Shown: piece by piece, positions 49,946 to 58,744 of the stretch
How positions within the stretch are numbered: the stretch's first letter is position 1
Layout: each line of letters begins with the position of its first letter
DNA from: Gemmatimonadota bacterium
Lineage (GTDB): Bacteria; Gemmatimonadota; Gemmatimonadetes; Gemmatimonadales; Gemmatimonadaceae
Assembly: GCA_028287235.1 (NCBI GenBank)
Contig: JAQBQB010000019.1
Coordinates: forward strand, 1 to 64,000
Length of the DNA stretch: 64,000 nucleotides
Direction: 5' to 3'
Position numbers and translations under genes: made by a program
The notes under the pieces: generated by a model
Databases searched by the model: none
What the model saw: the letters and a program-made list of their open reading frames with translations, nothing else
Told to the model about the DNA's origin: nothing

Positions 49946-51114
49946 CCATGCGACGGATACTTCGACTCGCGCGCGCCGTTCGCGGTCGCACGGTACTTTC
50001 TTTCGCGTTGATCGCCGCGCCGGCGGTTGGGCTTCATGCGCAGTCGAATCTGAGCACGCAGGGATTTGGCTATCCGGTCGGCCAGCAGAGCGCGCGCTCG
50101 CTGGGTGCCGGTGGCGCGCTGAGCGAGATCGATCCGCTGTCGCCCGTCAACCCGGCCAGCCTCGCGTTGATCGGGTCGCGGATGCTGTACTTCCAGATCG
50201 AGCCGGAGTACCGCACCGTCACGACTGCCGCGGGCACCGAGCGCACGACCACGGCGCGCTACCCGAACGTCTTCGGCGCGTTGCCGATCGGCAGCAACTT
50301 TGTGGTGAGCCTCGGCGCGTCCACGCTGCTCGATCGGACGGCCACGACCTCGTTCAACTCGACGCAATTCCTGTCGGGCCACGATAGCGTGCCGATGACG
50401 ACGACGTTCCACATCGACGGCGCCATGGACGACGTCCGCCTCGCCGGTGCGTGGGCGCCGGTGAGCTGGTTGCGCGTCGGCCTCGGAGTGCACGCCATCA
50501 CGGGGCACAACCTGATCAACCTGTCGCAGAAGTTCGCCGATTCGGTCACGTTCGCGGCGTTCACGCAATCGCGCGTGCTCGGCTTCAGCGGCTCCGCGCT
50601 GTCGGCGGGTGTTCAGTTCGTGTCGCAGGCGTGGCTGGCGTCGGTATCGGCGCGCAAAGGCGGGTCGCTCAGCCTCAATGCCGAAGACACTGTGGTCTCG
50701 CGGGCGAGGGTTCCGGACCGGTTCGGTGGATCGATCGCCTACACCGGCATTGCCGGCTCGGCCATCTCTGTTCGAGCTGACCGTGACAGCTGGTCGGCGC
50801 TGGGCAACCTCGGATCGCCAGGGCTCATCGGCGTGGACGCATGGGACACCAGCATCGGCGCCGACATCGCTGGCCCGCGGTTCGGACAGCAGTCGCTGTA
50901 TTTGCGCGGCGGCTTTCGCGATCGCACGCTGCCGTTCGAGGCCGCGAACCAGATCGTCCGTGAGAAGAGCTTCAGCGGCGGGTTGGGCGCCGCGTTCGCG
51001 AACGCGCACATCCTCGCCGATCTCGCCGTGGTTCACGCCAACCGCACTGCGGTCAACGTGCCCGCCACGGAGCACGCGTGGACGATCAGCATTGGACTCA
51101 GCGTTCGTCCGTGA
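49942..51114 (+). CDS. PorV/UPF0164-like outer-membrane beta-barrel protein
   Basis: 390 aa. Signal peptide (VLSFALIAAPAVGLHAQ). The N-terminal SARSLGAGGALSEIDPLSPV followed by NPASLALIG is the pattern of PorV/UPF0164 and FadL-like barrels. The remainder alternates hydrophobic strands and ends at SIGLSVRP, with a typical C-terminal barrel strand. Its role could be an outer-membrane channel or a secretion shuttle. It overlaps the upstream lipoprotein gene and lies 7 bp before the kinase. Confidence 0.68.
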   Translation: MTMRRILRLARAVRGRTVLSFALIAAPAVGLHAQSNLSTQGFGYPVGQQSARSLGAGGALSEIDPLSPVNPASLALIGSRMLYFQIEPEYRTVTTAAGTERTTTARYPNVFGALPIGSNFVVSLGASTLLDRTATTSFNSTQFLSGHDSVPMTTTFHIDGAMDDVRLAGAWAPVSWLRVGLGVHAITGHNLINLSQKFADSVTFAAFTQSRVLGFSGSALSAGVQFVSQAWLASVSARKGGSLSLNAEDTVVSRARVPDRFGGSIAYTGIAGSAISVRADRDSWSALGNLGSPGLIGVDAWDTSIGADIAGPRFGQQSLYLRGGFRDRTLPFEAANQIVREKSFSGGLGAAFANAHILADLAVVHANRTAVNVPATEHAWTISIGLSVRP

Positions 51115-51121
51115 GCCGGCC

Positions 51122-52327
51122 GTGGAACTCGACGCCCCGCTGCTCGCCACCGCACCGCTGATCCTCGTCGCGGACGACGTCGCGGCCAACGTGGAGCTGC
51201 TGTTCGACCAGCTCCACGTGCTGGGCTTCCGCGCGATCGCGGCGTCGGACGGGCCGAGCGCCCTGGCGGCCTGCTTCGAGCATCGTCCCGATCTGTGCAT
51301 TCTCGACGTGTCGATGCCGGCGGGAGACCTGGGTGTCGACGACCGGTCCACCGGGTTCGAGGTCTGCCGCCGGATCAAGCGCGATCCGCGCACGAAGAGC
51401 ATTCCGATCATCTTCGTCACGGCGCTAAACGACACGACCGATCGCGTGAAGGCGATCGAGGCAGGCGGCGACGACTTCCTCACGAAGCCGCACAACCGGT
51501 TGGTGCTCGGCGCGCGCGTGCGCAGCCTGCTCAAGCTCAAGGCGGCGACGGATTCGCTCGAGGACACGCTCCGCAAGCTGCGCGAAGTCGAAAAGATGCG
51601 CGACGATCTCATGAAGATGATCGTGCACGATCTCAAGACCCCGCTCACCGCGGTGCTCGCGACCACGGAGATGCTGATCGACGGCGACTTCGGCCCGCTC
51701 AACGACGAGCAGCGAAAGATGCTCGCCGACGCGGAGGGGAAGGCCGAAGATCTGCTGGCGCTCATCGGCGACCTGCTCGAGGTGTCGCGGATCGAAGAGG
51801 CCACGATGTCGCTCGACCTGCAGCCGATCGCGCCCGCGGCGCTCCTGAACGAAGTCGTCAATGAGTGGTCGATCCGCTTTCAGCAGGAGAAGGCGACGGC
51901 CACGGTCGACGTTGCCGACGACGCGCCGGTCTTCGAGGCGGACAAGGCGCTGCTCAAGCGCGTGCTCGGCAACCTCGTGCAGAACGCCGTGACGCATTCG
52001 GCGAACGACATCACGCTGCACCTGTCGGCGCGCGGGGAGGGCGATGGGATTTTGTTCACCATTGCCGACAACGGACCGGGCATTCCGCCGGAATACCACG
52101 AAGTGATCTTCCGCAAGTTCGAGCGCGTGAAGAACCCGAACATCCCGCGCACGCGCAGCTCCGGGCTCGGCCTGGCCTTCTGCAAGCTGGTGATCGACGC
52201 GCACGGAGGCCGCATCTGGGTGCAGAGCGGCGGCGACGGCGAGGGAAGCGCCTTTCACTTCACGCTCCCCATCCATCCGCCGCACCGCGAAGTGCGCGTC
52301 ACGGCCGGCGGAGTGGTGCCGGCGTGA
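51122..52327 (+). CDS. Hybrid receiver-histidine kinase
   Basis: 401 aa from GTG 51122. Receiver domain first (VADDVAANVELL, phosphoacceptor Asp in LCILDVSMPAG, TALNDTTDRVKA, FLTKPHN), then a coiled linker, HisKA with His in MIVHDLKTPLTAVLATTEML, and HATPase with NLVQNAVTHS, DNGPGIPP and SSGLGLAF. No membrane helix, so cytoplasmic. The receiver may gate the kinase. Overlaps mtaB by 4 bp. Confidence 0.88.
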   Translation: MELDAPLLATAPLILVADDVAANVELLFDQLHVLGFRAIAASDGPSALAACFEHRPDLCILDVSMPAGDLGVDDRSTGFEVCRRIKRDPRTKSIPIIFVTALNDTTDRVKAIEAGGDDFLTKPHNRLVLGARVRSLLKLKAATDSLEDTLRKLREVEKMRDDLMKMIVHDLKTPLTAVLATTEMLIDGDFGPLNDEQRKMLADAEGKAEDLLALIGDLLEVSRIEEATMSLDLQPIAPAALLNEVVNEWSIRFQQEKATATVDVADDAPVFEADKALLKRVLGNLVQNAVTHSANDITLHLSARGEGDGILFTIADNGPGIPPEYHEVIFRKFERVKNPNIPRTRSSGLGLAFCKLVIDAHGGRIWVQSGGDGEGSAFHFTLPIHPPHREVRVTAGGVVPA

Positions 52328-53577
52328 GGGTGTACCTGCGCACCTTCGGGTGTCGCGCGAACCAGTACGACACCGAAGCGGTTCGCACGATGCTCGAGGA
52401 GAGCGGCCACGCCATCGTGTCTTCGGCGGCCGACGCGGACGTTGCGGTGTTCAACAGCTGCGCGGTGACGTCGGACGCCGAGGCGGAGCTGCGAAAGGTC
52501 GTGCGGCGCGCGGCGCGGGAGCAGCCGGCGCTTCGGAGCGTCGTCATGGGCTGCGCCGCCGCGCTCGACGACGATCGGCCTGTGGCGCTCCAACTGCGCG
52601 GCCTGCCGTCGGTGGAGCAGGTCGTCGCCGGCGCGGACATGCCGGCGATCGCCGCGGCGCTCGCCCTGCCGCCGGGTTCGGCCAACGTCGTCACGCGCAC
52701 GCAGAGTGGCACGCGTGCGCTGCTCCGCATCCAGGACGGCTGCGACGAGCACTGCACCTTCTGCGCGACGACGATGGCGCGCGGCGCGAGTCGCAGCCGC
52801 TCGCTCGACGACGTCGTGCGCGAAGCGGCCGGACTGGCCGAACGCCATCCGGAGATCGTGATCACCGGCATTCACATCGGCAGCTACGGCGCCGACATCG
52901 GCTCGTCGCTCGGCGCGTTGCTGACGCGCCTCGTGCGCGAGGTGCCGCAGGCGCGCTTTCGGCTGTCGTCGATCGAGGCGACGGAGCTCGACGACACGCT
53001 CGTCGATCTGCTCGCCGGTGCGCCGCGACAGCTCGTTCCTCACGTGCACGCGCCGCTCCAGAGCGGTTCCGATCCGTTGCTTCGGCGCATGGGGCGGAAT
53101 TGGTATACAAGTGCTACTTATTCATCCGCCGTCGAGGCCCTGGCCGGCCGAATGAGCATTCTTGGATTGGGCGCCGACGTCATTGCCGGCTTTCCCGGCG
53201 AGACAGATGCCGACCATCGGGCAACAGTTGACTTAGTCAACTATTTGCCGTTCACGTACCTGCACGTGTTTCCGTACTCCGTGCGTCCAGGTACCGCGGC
53301 GGTCCGGCTGCCGAACCACGTAGCACCGCCGGTGGCGCAGCAGCGCGCGGCGGAGCTGCGCGAGATTGGTGCGCGGAAGGCCGCCGGCTACGCCGCCAGC
53401 CGCTCGGGCGGCACCGCGGACGTCGTCGTGCTCGGGTCGCGCGGGGAGCGCGAAGGGCTGACCGGAGATTATCTTACGGTCACCCCAGCCGACCCGTCGC
53501 TTCCGCGTGGAGCTCGCTTCACGGGCCGGCTCGCCATGGAGCGCGACCGCCTGCTCGCGCTGACCGCCGATTGCTGA
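52324..53577 (+). CDS. mtaB: tRNA t6A37 methylthiotransferase MtaB-like
   Basis: 417 aa from GTG 52324. UPF0004 N-domain with three cysteines (TFGCRANQ, FNSCAVT, MGCAA), radical-SAM CxxxCxxC in DGCDEHCTFC, and a C-terminal TRAM-like domain. It converts t6A37 to ms2t6A37 in tRNA. Two [4Fe-4S] clusters are expected. The upstream frame is inside the kinase gene and not coding. MiaB, the paralogue for i6A37, follows 16 bp later; RimO is a third family and is less likely by motif and length. Confidence 0.82.
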   Translation: MRVYLRTFGCRANQYDTEAVRTMLEESGHAIVSSAADADVAVFNSCAVTSDAEAELRKVVRRAAREQPALRSVVMGCAAALDDDRPVALQLRGLPSVEQVVAGADMPAIAAALALPPGSANVVTRTQSGTRALLRIQDGCDEHCTFCATTMARGASRSRSLDDVVREAAGLAERHPEIVITGIHIGSYGADIGSSLGALLTRLVREVPQARFRLSSIEATELDDTLVDLLAGAPRQLVPHVHAPLQSGSDPLLRRMGRNWYTSATYSSAVEALAGRMSILGLGADVIAGFPGETDADHRATVDLVNYLPFTYLHVFPYSVRPGTAAVRLPNHVAPPVAQQRAAELREIGARKAAGYAASRSGGTADVVVLGSRGEREGLTGDYLTVTPADPSLPRGARFTGRLAMERDRLLALTADC

Positions 53578-53587
53578 CCGCTGACCG
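53560..53587 (+). repeat. CTGACCG repeat at the mtaB-miaB junction
   Basis: Three exact CTGACCG copies (53560-53566, 53574-53580, 53581-53587), the last two adjacent. The second contains the mtaB stop codon and the third sits before the miaB start. Confidence 0.6.
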
Positions 53588-53593
53588 CTGCTC

Positions 53594-54934
53594 ATGACCG
53601 ACCCTCGTCCCACCGTCTACGTCGAGACGTACGGCTGCCAGATGAACGTCAGCGACTCCGAGCTGATGCTCGGCAAGCTCGCGGCGCATGGCTATGACGC
53701 CGTCGATCATCCCGACGGTGCGGACGTCATCCTGGTCAATACCTGCGCCATTCGCGAGCACGCTGAAACGCGCGTCATCGGCCGGTTGGGTGAGCTCAGG
53801 CGCAACATGAAGCCGGGCGCGATCGTCGGCGTGACGGGGTGCATGGCACAACGGCTCGGCCCAGTGCTGCTCGAGAAGGCGAAGCACGTGAGCCTCGTCA
53901 TCGGACCCGACGGCTATCGCGCGCTGCCCGCGCTGATCGACGGCGCGCGTCGCGGCCAGCGCGCCAGCGCCACCACCTTCGACCTCGAAGAGCACTACGA
54001 GGATTTCCAACCTCGGCGCTTCGACAACGTGAAGGCGTGGATTCCGGTGCAGCGCGGGTGCGACTATCGCTGCACCTACTGTATCGTGCCCACGACCCGC
54101 GGTCCCGAGCGCAGCCGCAAGCTCGCCGACGTCGTGCGCGAGACGGAGACCGTCGTCGCGGAGGGCATGTCGGAAGTCGTGCTGCTCGGACAGACGGTCA
54201 ACTCGTACCACGACGGCGAGAGCGACTTCGCCGACTTGCTGCGGGCGGTGGGCGCGGTGCCCGGTGTGCGGCGCCTGCGCTTCACCAGCCCGCATCCGAA
54301 CGACTTCAGCACCCGCGTGATCGCCGCCATGGCGACCGTCGACGCGGTGTGCGAGCACGTGCATCTCCCCATGCAATCCGGCTCGACGAAGATCCTCAAG
54401 CGCATGCTGCGCCGGTACACGCGCGAAGGCTACGTGGAGTGCGTCGACCGGCTGCGCAGCGCGATCCCCGGGCTGTCGGTGACGACGGACATCATCGTCG
54501 GCTTTCCCGGCGAGACCGACGAAGACTTCGAGGAGACGCTGTCCGTCGTGCGAGCGGTTGGATTCTCCGAAGGCTTCACCTTCAAGTTCTCGCCGCGCGA
54601 CGGCACGCCGGCCACACGCATGCCCGCCGAGCTCACCGTGCCCGACGAGGTGGCGAGCGAGCGACTGGCCACCCTCGTCGCGACGATGCGGGCCCACTCG
54701 CGCGTCGAGAACATGGGACTGCTCGGCCGCCGCTGCGAGGTGCTCGTGGAAAAAGAAGCGCGCCGCGGCGGCGATCTCGTGCAGACGCGCACGCGTGACT
54801 TCAAGACTGTGCTCGTGCCGGGCGACGCGAGCATGATCGGCCAGTACTTGAACGTCGAGCTCACGGGCACCACCGGCTCGACGTTCACCGGACAGATCGT
54901 GAGCGAGCGCCGGCCGCTCCCGATGGCCGGGTGA
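53594..54934 (+). CDS. miaB: tRNA-i6A37 methylthiotransferase MiaB
   Basis: 446 aa. UPF0004 cysteines (VETYGCQMNVSDSE, VNTCAIREHAE, GCMAQR), radical-SAM GCDYRCTYCIVP, GQTVNSYHDGE, MQSGSTKILKRM, GFPGETDEDFE and a C-terminal TRAM domain (RCEVLVEKEAR). Adds the 2-methylthio group to i6A37. Start ATG 53594, 16 bp after mtaB, inside a small CTGACCG repeat. Confidence 0.94.
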   Translation: MTDPRPTVYVETYGCQMNVSDSELMLGKLAAHGYDAVDHPDGADVILVNTCAIREHAETRVIGRLGELRRNMKPGAIVGVTGCMAQRLGPVLLEKAKHVSLVIGPDGYRALPALIDGARRGQRASATTFDLEEHYEDFQPRRFDNVKAWIPVQRGCDYRCTYCIVPTTRGPERSRKLADVVRETETVVAEGMSEVVLLGQTVNSYHDGESDFADLLRAVGAVPGVRRLRFTSPHPNDFSTRVIAAMATVDAVCEHVHLPMQSGSTKILKRMLRRYTREGYVECVDRLRSAIPGLSVTTDIIVGFPGETDEDFEETLSVVRAVGFSEGFTFKFSPRDGTPATRMPAELTVPDEVASERLATLVATMRAHSRVENMGLLGRRCEVLVEKEARRGGDLVQTRTRDFKTVLVPGDASMIGQYLNVELTGTTGSTFTGQIVSERRPLPMAG

Positions 54935-54962
54935 TTCCACTCGCAACGCAATGATGAGAGGC

Positions 54963-54994
54963 GTGGCGGCGCCGGAGCCGACACTCCGCGCCAC
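54963..54994 (+). promoter_or_regulatory. Leader hairpin abutting the comEC start codon
   Basis: GTGGCG (54963-54968) pairs with CGCCAC (54989-54994), and CGGAG (54973-54977) pairs with CTCCG (54984-54988): an 11-bp stem with a 4-base bulge and a 6-base loop that ends exactly at the ATG. No free Shine-Dalgarno is visible, so the fold may limit translation. Confidence 0.45.
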
Positions 54995-57214
54995 ATGCCT
55001 CTCGTCGCAATCGCACTCGCCGCATATGTCGCCGGCCTGCTGGCCGGCTTTGCCCATTCGGTAGTTCTCGCAATCGGCGGCCTCACGGCCGCCGTGGCGA
55101 TCGGCATGCGGCGCGGCCGAGACGGAGGGCGGGCGTTTGCGCTCGGCGCGCTGGTCGTCGCCGGCGGGTTGGTGGCCGCGACCGCGACGGCGACCGACGA
55201 GCGCTGTCTCGCCACGGCGGCGCATCGAGTCGTGTTGACGCTCGTGCTCGACGACAGCGTTGGACCGGGCACCAACGGCCGCGCGCGTCTCGACGGGTGC
55301 GAGGGCTCGGCATGGCTCGCGGTGGAGCAGGGCGAGGCGAGCGCGGGCAGTACCATCACGGCGCGCGGCGAGATCTTCGCGTCGCAGCGTGGGCTCCTCG
55401 TGCAACACGCGGCGATCGTCGTGGTGCGAGGTCCGCCGCTGCTGGGCCGATTGCGCACGGCCGCGGGCCACGCCATCGATCGAACGTTTCGCGGCGACGC
55501 ACCCCTCGTACGCGCCTTGCTGATTGCCGACCGCCGAGAGCTGACTCCTGAAGTGCGCGACAGCTTCGCCGCGGCCGGTCTCGCGCACATTCTCGCCATC
55601 GCCGGGCTGCACATCGGGATCATCGCCGCGGCGTTGGCATTGGCGCTCGAGCTCTCCGGCGTGCCGCGCCGCCGCGCCGCGGTGGTCACGATCGTCGTCG
55701 TGATCGCCTACGTCGCAATGATCGGCGCACCCATTCCCGCGCTTCGTTCGGCGACGATGTTGACGACGCTTCTCCTCAGCCGTCTCGTGCAGCGTCCCAC
55801 GTCGCGGTGGGCCATCGTGGCGCTCGGCGCGTCGCAGCCCGTGCTCGCGCCGCGCGTCGTGCTCGATGCCGGGTATCAGTTGAGCGTCGTCGGCGTCGCG
55901 GCGATGATCGCCGGCGCGCGGCTGAGCAAGCGGCTCGGTGCGCACCGGCGGTCCGAGATCGTGAAGGCCATTCTCGTGACGTTGATCGGCACGACGGTCG
56001 CGACGATTGCCTCGGCGCCAATCGTGGCGTGGGTGTTTGGGCGGGTCAGCGTGATCGCGCCGCTGAGCAATCTCGCGGCGGCGCCGCTCATCGCGCTGGC
56101 GCAGCCAATGATCTTTTGCGGGTTGGTGCTTTCGCCGATCCATCCGCTCGCCGCGCTCATCGCCGACGCGGCGCATCCGATCCTCGCCGGCCTCACGTTC
56201 GTCGCGACGACGAGCGCGTCGATCCCGAACGCCTCGATCACCGTGGCCCCCACGGCGATCGCCGCGCTCATCGCGTGTGCGATGTCAGCGGGAGTGCTCG
56301 TCGCCTGTCTGTTAGCGGAGTGGACGCGTCCCGCGATCGTGGCGTCGCTCGCGGCGATGTTGCTCGTGTGGCTGCCCGTCGCGCCGGCCGAAGAAGGGCT
56401 CGTCGAGCTGCACATGATCGACGTGGGGCAGGGCGACGCGATCGCGCTGCGTACGCCGCACGCCCACTGGATTCTCTTCGACGCGGGCGGCGCCTGGCGC
56501 GGTGGCGACGCCGGACGCTCCACCGTGATTCCATACCTCGGGCGGCGCGGCGGCACGCTCGATCTGTTCGTGCTGTCGCATCCGCACACGGACCACGTGG
56601 GAGGCGCGCCGAGCATTTTGCGAGCGCTGCATCCCGCCGCGTACGTGGATGCGGGCTTTCCCGGACCCGCGGAGTCGTATCGTGCGTCGCTGGACGCAGC
56701 CCGTGACGCGCACGTGCGCTGGGTGCGCGCACATCCCGGCGATACGCTCACCATCGATGGCGTCGCGCTCTCCTTTCTCGCGCCCGATTCGGCGTGGACC
56801 GCGGGGCTGGTCGATCCCAACCTCGCCAGTGTGGTCGCGCTCGTTCGGGTCGGCAACGTTCGGATGCTCCTCATGGGCGACGCCGAGCGGCCCGAGGAAG
56901 ACTGGCTCCTCGCGCACGACTCGGCCGCACTGTCGGCCGATGTACTGAAGGTGGGACACCACGGCAGCGCGACCAGCAGTACGCCGCGCTTCCTCCGCGC
57001 CGTGCGCCCGCGGCTCGCGCTCGTCTCGGTGGGGGCGGGGAATAGCTACCACCTGCCGTCGCCCGACATCATGCGTGCCCTCGCCGCGCAGGGGGCGCAA
57101 GTATTGCGCACCGACCGCCTGGGAACGATCGTCGCCCGCACCGATGGACACCGGATCTTCGTGGAGACCGCAGGAGACGCATGGGAATTGCCGCCGCGCT
57201 CACAACGGCCCTGA
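54995..57214 (+). CDS. comEC: ComEC/Rec2-family DNA-uptake membrane protein
   Basis: 739 aa. N-terminal helices, an OB-like external domain (DEGARL-type DSVGPGTNGRARLDGC), the competence core (FAAAGLAHILAIAGLHIGII, then many helices), and a C-terminal metallo-beta-lactamase-like domain with SHPHTDHVGG and GHHGS. ComEC carries transforming single-stranded DNA across the inner membrane. ATG 54995 sits next to a leader hairpin. The 3' end overlaps the next gene by 34 bp. No other competence gene is visible here. Confidence 0.92.
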   Translation: MPLVAIALAAYVAGLLAGFAHSVVLAIGGLTAAVAIGMRRGRDGGRAFALGALVVAGGLVAATATATDERCLATAAHRVVLTLVLDDSVGPGTNGRARLDGCEGSAWLAVEQGEASAGSTITARGEIFASQRGLLVQHAAIVVVRGPPLLGRLRTAAGHAIDRTFRGDAPLVRALLIADRRELTPEVRDSFAAAGLAHILAIAGLHIGIIAAALALALELSGVPRRRAAVVTIVVVIAYVAMIGAPIPALRSATMLTTLLLSRLVQRPTSRWAIVALGASQPVLAPRVVLDAGYQLSVVGVAAMIAGARLSKRLGAHRRSEIVKAILVTLIGTTVATIASAPIVAWVFGRVSVIAPLSNLAAAPLIALAQPMIFCGLVLSPIHPLAALIADAAHPILAGLTFVATTSASIPNASITVAPTAIAALIACAMSAGVLVACLLAEWTRPAIVASLAAMLLVWLPVAPAEEGLVELHMIDVGQGDAIALRTPHAHWILFDAGGAWRGGDAGRSTVIPYLGRRGGTLDLFVLSHPHTDHVGGAPSILRALHPAAYVDAGFPGPAESYRASLDAARDAHVRWVRAHPGDTLTIDGVALSFLAPDSAWTAGLVDPNLASVVALVRVGNVRMLLMGDAERPEEDWLLAHDSAALSADVLKVGHHGSATSSTPRFLRAVRPRLALVSVGAGNSYHLPSPDIMRALAAQGAQVLRTDRLGTIVARTDGHRIFVETAGDAWELPPRSQRP

Positions 57215-57555
57215 TCGGCCGGCCGACGGAGCTTCCCGCGGATCTTCTCGAGCGGTATCCCGAGCTCGCGCGGGCCACCTGGCGGCGCGGCGGATTGCCG
57301 GTGCGCGTCGGAGGGTGGTGCCTCGGGCGGGCGTCGGTGTCGGCGATCACGCTGTGGCACACGATCTGGCTCGCGCCGAACGTCTCGCCGTCGGACGAAT
57401 TGCTCTTGCACGAGCTCCGACACGTCGACCAGTTTGAAGCGAGTGCGCTGTTCCCGCTGGCGTACCTATGGCAGTCGCTACGCCACGGCTATGTTAGGAA
57501 TCGCTTCGAGGTCGACGCGCGCCAGTACGCCGCGCGACGTGTTCGAGAACCGTAA
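57181..57555 (+). CDS. Small protein with HELRH motif
   Basis: 124 aa. The central segment ELLLHELRHVDQFE has an HExxH arrangement as in zinc-binding DUF4157-type or minigluzincin proteins, followed by a hydrophobic helix (ALFPLAYLWQSL) and the FEVDARQYA helix. No signal peptide. The overlap of 34 bp with comEC and its own stop 20 bp before fbp indicate a common transcript. Whether it is an active peptidase is unknown; a third zinc ligand could be the Glu in FEVDA. Confidence 0.65.
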   Translation: MGIAAALTTALIGRPTELPADLLERYPELARATWRRGGLPVRVGGWCLGRASVSAITLWHTIWLAPNVSPSDELLLHELRHVDQFEASALFPLAYLWQSLRHGYVRNRFEVDARQYAARRVREP

Positions 57556-57574
57556 TAACTCTTCTTCCGAGAGG

Positions 57575-58612
<1,038 letters not shown>

Positions 58613-58636
58613 CATCGAGGGTTCCGGGCCAGCTGG

Positions 58637-58733
58637 GCGAATCACTCTAGCGCGAAGGTCGCTGAAAAGCCTCCACGAAGTCCCCTTTTCTCCGTGTGAG
58701 GCTTTTCAGCGCGCGTCAGGATAGAGTGATTCG
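58637..58733. repeat. Nested inverted repeat between convergent genes
   Basis: Outer arms CGAATCACTCTA (58638-58649) and TAGAGTGATTCG (58722-58733) are perfect 12-mers. Inner arms CGCTGAAAAGCCTC (58660-58673) and GAGGCTTTTCAGCG (58698-58711) are perfect 14-mers, with CACG/CGTG extending the inner stem. The intervening 10-base parts do not pair. It lies between fbp and the S9 peptidase, both pointing into it. It may act as a two-way terminator or be a small mobile-element remnant; no T-run follows either arm. Confidence 0.75.
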
Positions 58734-58744
58734 TCGCAAGCGTG

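Noticed and set aside
53519-56176. Open minus-strand frame of 885 codons opposite miaB and comEC
   Set aside because: Antisense to two well-conserved genes. The composition is dominated by Arg, His and Ala, as expected for a GC-rich antisense frame.
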